From Porphyra umbilicalis (Eukaryota > Rhodophyta > Bangiophyceae > Bangiales > Bangiaceae), in the NCBI GenBank assembly GCA_002049455.2, contig KV918889.1:62001-126000 (forward strand): a stretch of DNA of 64,000 bases. The letters run 5' to 3'. This document shows, in pieces, positions 22,733 through 34,192 of this stretch. The notes beneath the pieces are model-generated. The model had not been told where the DNA came from. It made no database searches and was given only the letters and a program-made list of their open reading frames with translations. The translations under genes were made by a program, and so were the position numbers. How positions within the stretch are numbered: position 1 is the stretch's first letter; each line of letters opens with the position of its first letter.

Positions 22733-25323
22733 GGTCGACCCGCCCCCGCCATCTTGAACGCCCCGCGCGCGCGCCCGAACGGACTACCGGTGCCGCGGAC
22801 GCCGCCCTCGCACACAGACCAGCAAGAACCCCGCGTCCGCTGCGGTGGCCACATGAGCGCTCCTTGGCTGAGGTGGCCGCTCTCGGCCTGGCCGCGGATC
22901 TCAATGCCCACAACGATACCGTGGATACCCGCACCGGAGGCAGGGGACACGCCCGCGTCTCGTCGTAGAATCTCCCCCATAGAGGCACATAATTTATGCC
23001 CAGGAGCCTCCCCAAAGGAACATGTAACCGCCTCCAGCGCCAGCTGCAGCGATGCGACTGTAGTACCGAGTGTAAGGTGCAGCGGCGTCGGAGCGATGTC
23101 GCAGGCCGCGAGGACCATGAGTGGGCGCCGCTCAAGTGACAGGTGACGTCGTAGCGACCGCTGTCGCGCGAGCGAGGCGTTAGGGCCTGCCGCGTACCTC
23201 GCGGACATCCGCAGCGCGTGCGCCACGTGCCGTCGGCGCCCCGTGCAGCGGCTCCCATCTTGGAGGCAGCCAAATTCTTTAACAATGGCGGCATTCGTGA
23301 GAGTCGGACGCGCCACTGCTGTGCACAAAAAATAGGGCACGCCCGCACCAGGCCCGAAGTGGCCGAGAAACGCCGACATCCACTTGTAGTCACCCGTCAG
23401 AATGACCATGACGGCGCGGGTCTCCCCACATACTTTGATGCCATTGGCCCTGAGCTCCTCGATGTCCGCCAGCCACACAGCGCAGATGGACTCCAGTGCT
23501 GCATGGTCGTCCGTTTTGCAGGGAAAGACACCCAGCACGATGGAGTTGCCGACGCTTGCGGGCTGCTGTTGATTGGATGAGCCCAAAAACGCCTTGACGG
23601 TGCTTGTGCGCCCACCTTTGCCCATGCCTAAGCACAATTGGACCGGCGGCTTGGCCACACGGGAAGCGGCGGCCGCCACGTCTCCGTGCGGCCTGCCTGC
23701 TCCTGTGCTGCCCTCGGGCGGATTGGGTGTTGCCGACCCACCGCCGTTGCCACCGACTAATGCGCTGCCCGCGATAGCCTTTGACGGGCCGACCGATGCC
23801 GCCTTGGGATCGCCAGCCTGTCCGCTGCCAGTGGCACCCGCCACGGCAGGCGCGGCCGTCGACAGTGCTGCCGCGGTGACGAGCGCGTCCAGCACCGACC
23901 AGTTCTTAGACGCGCGGTCACCAGCTGGTGGCGGATCTTGCGCCGGGCCCTCCTCACGCACGTCACGGTCAGTGGGCCCGTCCTCACACGTTGAACCCGT
24001 AGAGTCAAACCACGTTCCAGTATCAATGCCGTCGCCGGCGGAGGGGCCAGCTGGGTCCCGAGTCGGCCGCTCCAAAAATTCCTCGTTGGCGACGAGATTG
24101 TCCACCATGGCTTGTACGGCCGCCCTGGGGCTCACAAGAAATGTGCCGTTACCAGTGGTCGAGACGTCGTTGGCAGGCTCGGCCGAGGCGACAGCTGACG
24201 CGGCCCGCAACGTCTGCCCCGTGGCCATGCCGCTCACAGTAGGCGCCAAGAATGCCCGAAATCGAGACCAGGTCACGCCGCTGATGCGGTTTGAAACCTT
24301 GAACCGTAACTGCTCTCGCACTGACAGCGACCGCAGTGGGGCCACTGCCCAGCCTCCGTGCGCCTTGGCCCGACGGATGATGGTGGCCACTGCTGCACTG
24401 ACCGTTAAAGGGTCGGCAGAGATGGCGCGAGACACCACGTCAGCGGCCATCACCCGCCAACGGCGGTCCTGCCGTGCGCCCACAACAGACTTGATGGGTA
24501 CACGGACGCGCTGGTAGGTCCGCGTGCACCCATTGGAGAAGACCGTAGATATTTCTTCGGGCCTTGTCCACTGCAGGTGCGCATGCATCAGCGCCTCCAC
24601 GCAGCCTGCGTCCGGCGCGACAGCCAGCCCAGGCAAGCCGCACTGACGGCTGACCGCCACCGTTGTGGAGGGCGTGGAAGCGCCGCAAACGGGGGTGGAC
24701 ACGAGGGGCGGTGGGTGCCGAACCGCGCGACTGCGGTATTCAGCAGCCGTCTTTCACGCAGCGCAAACCTTTTCGCGTTCCGCCCGACGAAATCTTGCTT
24801 GTGCTTCTCCCTTTTTCGTGCCCCAAAGGATTGGGAGGCAGGCAGGACCTGGTAGGGAAGACGCGGCGGTGACCGTCTTAACCTCGGAGTGGATGAGAGA
24901 GAGGCAATGGGACGCAACACGTTTACCAACAGGGGGGCTCGCGTGATAGCACGTCAGGCATACACCCAAGCATGTCCCGTTGGTGTCCACCCCTTGGCGC
25001 ATAGCGCACTTCCGCTCCGGCACCGACTTGTACAACTCAATGGTCTCGGCGTCGTCGATGACGCTGAATCGCACCGCCCGACGCCATAGATCAGCACCAT
25101 CACCTGGCGTAAGGAAGGGGGAGGTGCACAAGACGCACACATAGGCAGGTGCTTTTCCAATGGACACACGCTGGACGACAGCAGAGGCCTCATATCTTCC
25201 CAGGCGCCACCGAGATGACAAAAATGGACAAAAGCGCACGCACGAAAGAAGGGAGCGAGAAAAAAAGGGTGAGGAACTAGGTCGGAATGGTTTCCGTGCT
25301 GTCCTTTTTCCGGCCGTGTTCAC
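22729..25323 (-). CDS. large Cys-rich protein, possible transposon-encoded DDE-like protein
   Basis: One minus-strand phase is open from 25323 to 22729 except for TGA at 24754-24756, which may be a nonsense mutation or lie in an intron. The N-terminal part holds clustered cysteines (YVCVLCTSPF, then GTCLGVCLTCYH) that could bind zinc. The C-terminal part contains GMGKGGRTSTVKAF, then ILTGDYKWMSAFLGHFG followed by C, and PTPLHLTLGTT. This order (KGG...K, GDYK...LG.fG...C, PL.L..G) recalls uncharacterised transposon-derived proteins in other eukaryotes, in which the GDY aspartate would be a nuclease-fold residue; that comparison is from memory and unverified. The middle (about 24080-23640) is a low-complexity linker. 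The next minus-strand frame overlaps its end by four bases. Confidence 0.45.
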
Positions 25324-28230
25324 AGACTAACGAAAAGCCATTGCTGGTATGTTGCATTATGGGCAAACGTAGGCGTACCTGAGCGGGTGGCCGGAAATGG
25401 GGGCGCCAGGCGCCTCAGCGAGCTCGTCCTCTGCGCCCTGCATGATAGGATGATGATGAAGTGGTACAATAAGGTCAGGGATACCTCTGCCGGATGTATG
25501 CACCGGGGACAGGGCGTGGGCAGGGTCAGGAATGTGGACAAAAGTGGCCGTAGGCGCAGAGAAGCGGTGCAGGCAAGCAACCTGGCGCGCGTGCCTCACG
25601 TGGCATGCTGTGGCCACATGGGGTCTCGATAGGCACTGTCAAAATTCGTCGTGGCTTCGGATACTGTTCCACGTGTTTGACCCAGAAGTCCACCCTTAAC
25701 TAGGTGTGGTCACAAAGCCGCGGGGGTTAGAGCACGTCTATCGGTGCGCCAAATCGCCATATTAAAGCTACGGGCATGTCTATCGGGAGCCCCTTGAGCT
25801 ACGTCAAAAGGGGCATTGAGCCACCTCTGCCCAGAAGAAACTGGCAGTCAATCTTGCAGACGTGGCGCACACGTTGCAGCCACGTGCTACTATTTGCTGT
25901 GAAACGGGTCGTTGATCCATCACATGGGCCAATCAGAGGCCCCCGTGAGATAGCCTCGGCTATCCTAAAAGCTATTCCGACTCGAAATAGAAAAGCGATA
26001 GCCGCACAGCTATTCTTTGACAGCGGAAGCCGGAATCAAGTAGGTAGTTCGATTTCTATGGCCCGAACAAAAAAAGGGCTTCTTCGTCTAAAAAGTGGTG
26101 TTACATGGGCCTTCAGGTGCTTAATGGGACACGTTGTGCAACGTGGCTTGAATATGGGGATAGCATCTCATTGTTAACAATGCTCTCAGGCTGCGAAGAC
26201 TGCCTACTCTCTTCCCACTTACCGCCCCGGAGTCGGCGAAACTGTCCTCTGCTCGTGGGCTGCACGATGGTGTCCTTCTACGTATTTCTTGCCCTACTCG
26301 GCACAGATCCGGTACTGAGCACCGCACCCGTTTTGTGTATCAAGTCGCACTTGTCAGAACTTGAGCGGACTTCATAGAGCTCTTAATCACGCCCAAATCT
26401 CGTCTCCACCACGCCAAAACGAGTTTTTTGGACGGGATACGAGCAAACACTGCCAGCGTGCGAGCAGGAGCCCATTTTCAACGAGCGTCTACGAGCAATT
26501 TGGGGGAAATCGGGGCTCGTGGTGGATACAGCAACGAGGGGCACTGCGCAGGAGCAGCAAGCACTTCCCTGTCTCTCGCTTGTTGCGCGAGCCTGGGAAG
26601 GTTCCCGGGACGTCGCCCTGCGGTTACGCTCGGGACCTCGCCTGTTCTTCCGCTCCGCTCGGTTCCTCCGCTCCGCTGCGGCCAGTGCCTGGCCGCGTGG
26701 ATTCTGCCGTACCAGCCTCCTTTCCTGCCTGCCTTTGACTTTGAGGTTGCGCGCCGCCTGCAAGGCCGGGCACACCGAGGCGACCTCCCTCACATTTTGC
26801 ATTGCACTACAGCCCGATAGGGCTACTTGTATCTCATGAACCAGTAGTCACCTCTGGAAGAGGTGAGGAGCGAAGCTCCCTATTCACACCCCACGAGATG
26901 AACCTGGTGAACAGTCTACGATTACCCGCTCGAGGCGGCTCGGAGACGGATGATTGGGCGTGCAGAAGGGACCATCCAATTAAATGGCCTAGAGGGTGAC
27001 CATCAAATCGACTAGGGCCATCCATTCTATGCAACGTAGTCGCCTGAGCGTTGAGAACACGAATGGATCCCTAAGCTTCTATATCTCATGAATAAAATCG
27101 ACAGTCCGTGGCAACAAGACAGTGACTCCACGAGCGGCGGGGTAGGCCTTGATCACGTCGTAGAGGCCGGTCGATCTGCAATCGTTACTAGGCACCATGC
27201 TCGAGAAGAGAGGTCACAACAATGGAGAAAGACTGTATCCCCACATCCATCTTCCGCATGGGGAAGGCGCACCGACTCCACTCGGAGGTTTCAAACATGC
27301 AGGTTGTGGTGGACCTGGACCTGGCACCTGGACCTGGCACTCGGCATTTGTCCGGCACGAAGGTGTCTCGTCGAAATCTGATCGAAGGCTTCACGACCGT
27401 CGAAGAATAGAACTGTATTTTGGGTAAGGCTCACCCAAAGTCCAGGCTCATCTTAAATAGCATGCCATTTCCCAGCTGGCTCTCACGCATACATGTGTCA
27501 TTAAGTGGGCTGAAACGTCGTCTGCTCGGGGCAACTATCATGAACCACTGGCCTCTACGAGAAGCCACGGCAGTACGCTTCTCGAGCAACAAGACAGCCA
27601 CCAGGCTCGCTGACCTAATTATGAGCTTCTTTATGCTCGTCGAGTGCCTAGCGTTGGTTGGGCAGCAGAGCCCATTGAAACCATGCCTGCCTGCAGGTCG
27701 TCTCGCGTGCCTTTCCATGTTTGCTGATGGACCATGACGCCTTGCATTCACTCGTGCAGAGGCAATACGTACGCGGGGTCTGGTTCACACTGGACGCAGC
27801 TTCAGGAACATCTTCAGTCCTCTCTCGGCACTCTCAGCCACCCGACATCTACTGCTGTCTTCCCATTTTTGGCCGATGTGGTCAAAGTCAAGAAGGGGTC
27901 TAGGTCAACTGCCCATTGGTCAATCGACTTTATCCGTCTGAATGGATGGCTGAGACGCTGTTTCACTCTGTTGATCACCCCTCTTGATATCGACCAAAAT
28001 TGGGAAGACAACAATAAACGAGATCAACACACTGGCAGTGATCAAGGCGGACAAACTGGATCCCAGAGGAGGAGTTATTTCCATGAATGTCATACAAATA
28101 TAGCTACATGGTTATTTGCTGATGGACGTCCCGCTCGAATGCCAAAGCACGAACCTGTGCTCTCGACTGGGATCATCTGTCAAATCGGTTGAACTGTGGA
28201 AGGCTCATGTTGAACTAGGTGATCGAGGGG
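25324..28230. other. long lower-GC interval without a recognised gene
   Basis: Only short or isolated frames are present, the longest 152 codons at 27734-28192, with no domain recognised. A small GGACCTGGC repeat occurs near 27319-27345. A sharp rise in GC at about 28230 marks the start of the next gene island. Confidence 0.45.
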
Positions 28231-29084
28231 TTAGTTCATAAACTCCGGTTCTCCGCTCGCCAGCTGGGCCAGTCCACCCAACTGGAGCAGCACAGCGCGC
28301 TGGTGTCTTGTGCGGCACTCGTGTAATGGGCGGCACCTCCATGGCGGCATCTGCCACAATCCCGCCCCCGTTGATCCGCTGGAGCGGTCGCGGGCCCCCC
28401 CCCCCGCCCAACTCCAGCCACACGCGCAGCTGCCGCGGCAGCGGCGGGCGCCCGCCCCAACGGCCGCGCGCGACCGACCGACCGCCCCCCGCCCGGCGCG
28501 GACGCGCGTGGCGCCACTGGCGCCCGGCGGGGACGCCACCCGCCCCACTCCCCACGCGCCCGCGCCGTCCTCGTCATGGTCGCGGGGGAGACCCTCCACG
28601 CGCGCCTGCGACCGCCCGCCCGCCCCCGGCGGTCGTGGCCGCGGGGCGGCGCCGTGCGTCGCGCGCCCGCCGCGCCTCGCCCCGCTTGACGCCTGGCGGG
28701 GGGCCCCCGGGGCCGACGCGGGGGGGTGGCACGCCGGCGCCTGCGGGGGCGGGCGCCCTGCCCTCCCCCCCCCCCCCGCTGCCATCCACGTCTGCGGCAC
28801 CCTCGGGCGGGGTCCGCGGCGGCATACTGGCACGAGGGACTGGCGCGCCCCGCCGCCGCGGAGTCCGTCGCTGCGCGCGCCCCCGGCGCTCGGGCGCCGC
28901 GACCGCTGCTGCCGCCGCGCCCCTGCCGCCGCGACGCGCGCCCGCAACGGCGGCGCCCGCCCCGCGCCCGCCGTGCTCGTGGTCGACAGCCGTGTGCGGT
29001 CACCCCCCCCCCCCCCCGGGCCCTTTTCCCCGTCGGCACCCGCCTCCCCCGCGACGGCCACCGCCGCCACCACGGCGGTCGACC
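28231..29084 (+). other. GC-rich upstream region of the receptor-like gene
   Basis: All frames here are open for long stretches because of extreme GC content, and they encode only Pro/Arg/Ala repeats. I treat it as promoter and 5' untranslated sequence rather than coding. Confidence 0.45.
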
Positions 29085-31357
29085 ATGGTCCGTGGCCCGG
29101 TGGCCGCCCGCGTCGCGGGCGCCCACGGTGAGGGGCGCCACCGCCGCGGGGGTGCCCCCCCCCCCCCCCCCCCACGCGGCGGGCTACCTCCACCGCCACC
29201 GCCGCCGCCGCCGCCGTCGCGGCGCTGGTGGTGGCGGTGGCGGCCGTCGCGGCCCCCACCCCCGTCGCCGCCCGCTGCGCGTCCCGCCTCTTCACCCACC
29301 CCGACGAGTATGCGCGGTGCAAGACGGGCACGACGTGCTTCCTCTTCCTCACCGAGGTGCCCATCATCCGCCTCAACGCGACCGTGGATGCGGCCAACCG
29401 GGGCACGCCCCTCGACCCGCGGGTGCTCTTCCCGTGCGTCGATTACGCGGTGCGGGGCTTGTCGGGCCTCGGGTGGAAGCTCCACTCGCAGCTCTTCCCG
29501 GGCAACGACGACTGGTGCGCGCTCGCGGGCGCGGAAGATGAGTGCACGTTCAACGAGTTGATTGCCACGTTTCGCGCGTCGACGGTGGATGCGGGGCACC
29601 CGGGGTACGGGATGGGGCTCGCCGCCTCGGGCGCCTGGGTGTTGACCGAGTGGCGGGCGGACAAGGCGACCGCGTCGGACCCGTACATGGAGGTACGTGG
29701 GGGGGGGGGGGTTGTAAAGGGGGAGAGGGACGTGTGTGCCTGGAGAGCGCTGGGGGTGCACAGGCCGAGCGTCGGGGGGGGGTGGAGGTCGTCCACCCCT
29801 TTGCCAGTACATTATCGACGCTGACACGTTGCTCGCCTCGGGCGCTGCCCCCCCCTCTCGCCCGTCGCCTGGTGTGGCTTTGTGCCGCCCCCCCCCCCCC
29901 CCACTCCCATTCCCCCCACGCGCCGACCGGCACGCCCGTTCTGTCCCCTCCCACGCAGGACGAAGTCGTCCTCGTCCGCCGAAAAACCGCCGACGGCTTT
30001 GGCCACATGCAGCGCGTCGACTTCCCCGCCCTTCTCCGCCCGTTTACGGACCAGTCGTGGGTGCTCCTCGGCGGCTCGGCGGTGGCGTTTGTGGCTGTCG
30101 TCGCGGCGCTGGCCTTGTGGCAACCCACGTCGGTGGGGCAGCGGCGGTCGTGGCGCCTGCGGATGCTGCAGTGGGTGTCCAACTTGTGCGTTGGGGGGTG
30201 GTCCCACGTGGGGGGGGGGGGAGGAGGTGTGCGGATGGGAACAGAGGTGGTGTGAAGTGGCGGGCAACTAACCTGTTGCGTTGGACTGCCTTTGGGGCTT
30301 GCTGCTGTGGCCATTCGTTCCGTTTTGTTGTGGCGGCGGCCTGCTCGTGTTTCTGGATGCGCTGCTGTTGGCCCCCTCCAGTGTGCGCATCCTCCTCGGC
30401 GGAGAGCTGCGGCGGGAGGAGCGGCACTTCGGCCCCGCCCGCTCCCTCCTCCTCGGCACCCTCGTCGTGTGCGCAACGACGTTTGCGCTCTTTTACGAAG
30501 CGGCCTTTATCCTCAATTCCATCTCCACCGGCCTCATCTCCCCCGTGTCGGGCCTCTCTGACGCGGAGATGTGTCGGTGGACGGTCTTGCGCGGCGCCGC
30601 CACCGAGGACATCTTTGTGGAGCTCGTCAACGAAGGCCGCGGCAGCGGTGCGCGCGCGACCGTCGCCGCCCGCTCCTGGTCGACGTGCGACACGGTGCAC
30701 GAGTGCATTGAGCGGGTCGTCAATGGCTCGACGGTGACCGCCCCCCGGTGTGAGGGCGCCGCCTACACAACCACCGAGGTGTACCTGTCGTGGAAGACGA
30801 CCATCCTGGCCGAATTCCGCGCCAACACCTCCCTCTGCGAGGAGCTCGACGTTGTCGACGCCGACGAGTCGTTTTTCCGCTTTAACGTTGCGTGGCACTT
30901 TGCCGACGTCAACGCGTCGGCGCCGGGGGCGGGCCCCTACCTCCCCGCCTGGTCGGCGCGGCGGCAGGCGATCAACGCCGGCTTTCGGCGCGCGCGGCTG
31001 CGGCAAGACACGCAAAAGATTGTCGAGCAGGAGGCGGGCAAGGAGCTGCCCTGCTCCAACGCGCGGCAGCAGGTGCACCTCGGCCTGCTGCTCGTGCCGA
31101 CGCTCCTCGTGCTGCTCGTGGGGTTGACGGGCGCCATTGCCGCAACGGTGGCGGTGCCGGTGCTGCACCGCGCGCTCGCGGCGGGCGTCGCGCGGGAGCG
31201 GGCGGCGGACGAGGCGGCGGGGGCGGCCAAGCGCCTGGAGGAGGGGGGGGAGGCGGAAGCGACGCTCGTCAACCTGCCGCCGTTTGTGCTGGGGGGGGGG
31301 GAGGGGGGGGCGCCGGGGGGGGGGGGGGGCGCCGACGCGCGTCGACGCCATCATTAA
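29085..31357 (+). CDS. multi-pass membrane protein resembling ionotropic glutamate receptors
   Basis: Three exons are inferred: 29085-29692, 29959-30185 and 30382-31357. Intron 1 (29693-29958) is GTACGT...CACGCAG with both sides in phase 0; intron 2 (30186-30381) is GTGCGT...CCTCCAG in phase 2, with no AG for about 110 bases after a CTAAC branch-like site. The protein has an N-terminal hydrophobic anchor, a Cys-containing ectodomain, RPFTDQSWVLLGGSAVAF as a possible M1, SLLLGTLVVCATTFALFYEA as a possible M3, a second Cys-rich ectodomain (SWSTCDTVHECIERVV) and a last span (LGLLLVPTLLVLLVGLTGAI). This S1-M1-M3-S2-M4 layout, and PF..SW before M1, resemble ligand-gated glutamate-receptor-like channels. 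A clear pore loop was not seen. The ATG at 29085 joins the body only if the C19 run at 29155-29173 changes length by one base. Confidence 0.6.
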
Positions 31358-32458
31358 CTAACAGTTCCTTGGGGTCGTGACCTGGGGGGGGGGGGGCACG
31401 CGCGTTGGCACGGCCCAGCAGCAATGAGCGAGGTGGCGGGGGGAGGGCGCAGGCGGCCTGCCAGTGACGACGACCTCACCCCATGGGCTCGACCGCCCGG
31501 CGGCCGCGCCGCCGCACCGCCGCGCCGCCGCCGCGTCTCGCTGCCGGCTGCCCGCGACGGCCGCGTCGCGACGGCGCTTGGCCGGGCGGCGGCGCCCCCG
31601 TCCGGCGGGGGTCGGGGTCACGCGCGGCCGACGCGGGGCCTCTCCGCCGGCGCGGCGGCCGCCAAAAAGGGGCGTGTGGCGACACGTCGGCCGCCGCTGT
31701 GTGCCCGCGCGGGACGGTCGCTGCTTTTTTTTTTTTTTTTTTTGGCGCTCGTGTGCGGTGAAATGGAGCCGCACCGCTTGACTATAACTTTTAATCCGGA
31801 CGCCCCCTTCTCACCAGTGCCGTGCCGTTTGCCAGCGGGTGGGCGACGCTGCCGCCGCCGCCGGCGCAGTCGCACCGCCAGCCTCTCGCAGCCGTCTGAC
31901 GGTCCGACGGCTCCCGTGACAGCGGCGCACGAGGACCGCCCTCTGCGTTTCGTGCTTGTTGCCGTGCGACGCGTTTGATTTTCTTTCTTGGCAGCGCGCG
32001 GTTGATGCCATCGAGCACACGTTGACGCTGGTGCTTCTTGGATGTGCCACGCTTTGGACCTACTCGCAAAGACTGGCAATCGAGCCCGCGCACAGAGGTA
32101 GCAAAAGCCATCGTGCGTGTTTGAGGCACCCGCTCCCACCCCCACCAACGCGCCGGCGCGTCGATGCCACAACCGGCACCCACCAAACGAGGTGTCCCAT
32201 CGCAATTCCGTGGCCTTAGTCAAGGGCACTGTACCAGGGGTCTTCAAGCGTACTTTGCCTGGAGCGTATTCGCGCGTACTTTTTTTCGGGTATCAATAGA
32301 AGCCCCCCCCAGCGGCAAGGGGGGTTGTTTGCGAAGCTCGTGCAAATGCCTTTTGCAAGAACTACACGCCAATGTGAACCGATAACTACTTATTGAGAAG
32401 CATCAGAGCACGTTTCTTGTCGCCACGTTGGCCAAAGATCCGCTTTCTCCGTCGGAGC
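31358..32458. other. 3' flank of the receptor-like gene, no gene called
   Basis: High GC continues to about 31980. The frame at 31424-31978 is interrupted in character by a run of 19 T (31725-31743) encoding only Phe, so it is not called. Lower-GC sequence follows. Confidence 0.4.
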
Positions 32459-32594
32459 TACAGCCGTTCTCCCAAAAATCCCGCACTCCAACAGTTGCAA
32501 AAGAGTGCCAAATCGGCCTCTACGACCCCGTAGAGAGCGATTTGGAACTATTTTACAACAGTTGGAGTGCGGGATTTTTGGGCGAACGGCTGTA
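32459..32594. mobile_element. 136-nt foldback MITE, near-perfect hairpin
   Basis: The two 66-nt arms pair without any gap around a 4-nt loop (ACCC, 32525-32528), with about eight mismatches. The ends read TACAGCCGTTC and its complement. If the outermost TA is a target duplication, the termini are CAGCCG...CGGCTG, as in Tc1/mariner-type MITEs. Transcripts would form a long double-stranded stem, so it could be a small-RNA source. There is no coding capacity. Confidence 0.85.
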
Positions 32595-32983
32595 TAAGGC
32601 GCCACCCACGTCCTTCGCCGCCGTTGTTGACAGTGCCCCGGCACCCAATCCCCCTTTTCTGCCGGCCTTCTGGTTGAGAAACCCCTTTGGTCCAGGACTC
32701 TTTTCATCCTGGTCAAACTACCCCCTCACCCCTCATCGTAGCCCACGGCGCCCCAGCGCCCCCTCCTCACAACCAAACGTAAAATGACCAAATTCTGTCA
32801 TCGCTGTCATCACACACACGCCCCACCCAGCCTGAGCCCTCGCAATGGACCACCACACTGGAGGCTCGCTAGCACGAGCTGGGGGGACAGCCTCCAGACC
32901 AAAATTACAACAGCCGAAACCACACTCTCACTTCTCATTCTAATTCCATTCCCAACACAATACGACAGAGCGACATCTGCAGA

Positions 32984-33605
32984 ATTCCCTGGCCTTTAGG
33001 ACAGGGTGCTCTCAAAGTGTAGTGATGCACACATATACTTAGATCACGAGACTTGCTCTCCGTTTCAGAGGTGGCAGTCTGCATTCGTGTTCTCAGGGAT
33101 CTGAGGGCGTGTCAGGGTCGCGATGACGCTAAAAGTGAGTAGAGTTACGTGGCTGAGAAGGACTGTCCTGCCACAAGGGTCACAGGGCTCGGGCAGCGGC
33201 TGCCCCCCAGCCCCCCCCCACAGCCCCGAGTTGCGCGCGGCGACCGCGCGCGGCGTCTGCCGGGGTTCGAAGCACCCACGATGACCCGCGGGTGATCGTG
33301 CCTGCGCGCCGGCTTCTGTTACGGCGGCGCGTCGGCCGTTGCTGACAACATCTACCGGTACGGTTAGAGGCGCCCCGTCCCGCGGCGGTCGACCCCACCC
33401 GCCCGCACGTGCGCTGTGTGGGCCGCCCCGCCCGTTGCGCGCAGGTGCGCTGCGCGGCGGGGTGACGGCCCCGCCCAGCTACGTGGCTGTACGTGCCCCC
33501 GTGCGTGCTTGCGGCCAAGGAGCCGGCCAGCGTGCCCGGTGTCGATGCGTCGCCCGGCGCGCCACCGCCCTGAAGGCCAGTGTATTGCACGCACGTGCCT
33601 GGAAT
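32984..33605 (+). repeat. dispersed ~625-bp repeat, copy A
   Basis: It is homologous to the reverse complement of 49849-50482 over its whole length, with abrupt loss of similarity outside ATTCC at one end and GGAAT at the other. The conserved left end includes CTGGCCTTTAGGACAGGGTG. The matching boundaries and the short ATTCC/GGAAT inverted ends indicate a mobile unit. Its GC-rich half carries a frame (minus, 33180-33605) that is also open in copy B. Confidence 0.85.
33180..33605 (-). CDS. conserved open frame of the ~625-bp repeat, copy A
   Basis: The minus-strand frame is open from the repeat edge to a TGA at 33180-33182. Both ends match the frame of copy B: QYTGLQGGGAPGDASTPGT near the start, and RNRSRRAGTITR, ARGRRAQLGAVGG and a terminal RAL before the stop. 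The central third is much less alike. No ATG is present near the start, so it may be translated only as part of a larger product, or not at all. The protein is strongly basic; no family is recognised. Confidence 0.25.
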   Translation of the reverse strand: MPGTCVQYTGLQGGGAPGDASTPGTLAGSLAASTHGGTYSHVAGRGRHPAAQRTCAQRAGRPTQRTCGRVGSTAAGRGASNRTGRCCQQRPTRRRNRSRRAGTITRGSSWVLRTPADAARGRRAQLGAVGGGWGAAAARAL

Positions 33606-34192
33606 GCAGCGAGGGGTGTATCCGTCATGACCCAGTTCGTGACAACTGTGCCAGTTCGTGACAACTCGGGATTGTGTGGCAAATCAACAGTGTGTACTCA
33701 TGAGATCGGGTTCGGCGGTGACAGAAAAGAGGGTAAAGCGCCTATATACCAGTTTTTCAAAAAAGAACAAAAACAGGCAGGGAAACTTGTTGCACACTGT
33801 TGAACACGCGAACTCGTGAGCTCGCCTTCGGTGTGAAGCACGCCCAAAAGATAGCAAGTGGGACCGAACAGCACGCCGAAAGGAAAAAAAGGGCGCACTC
33901 TCGGAAATCAATTTGATGCCTAACTACCTGCTCTGATGACACCGTGGGCTCACATTCTGTTGACTTGGCCGTTTTCACACTTGCAGATGCCCGCGTCTTC
34001 TTCCCCCCGACCTTTCCCATCCGGCCAGTTACCTCTCGGCGCCACGTGCCCCAGACTGAGCGCACTTTTCACACTCTCACAGACTGATCATACCATTGTC
34101 CCCACCCCCCCCCTCTGAGTGACGCACAATGCCACCGCGGCGGCGGCTTGCCACAGCGGATGGTGATGCTGCAAGTCATCAGGCCATGTTTG

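Noticed and set aside
28231-29406. 391-codon minus-strand frame upstream of and over the receptor gene
   Set aside because: Ala/Gly/Arg low complexity produced by C-runs on the other strand; no start context or domain.
31424-31978. 184-codon plus-strand frame after the receptor gene
   Set aside because: Arg/Ala filler interrupted by a Phe stretch encoded by a run of 19 T; no protein-like segment.
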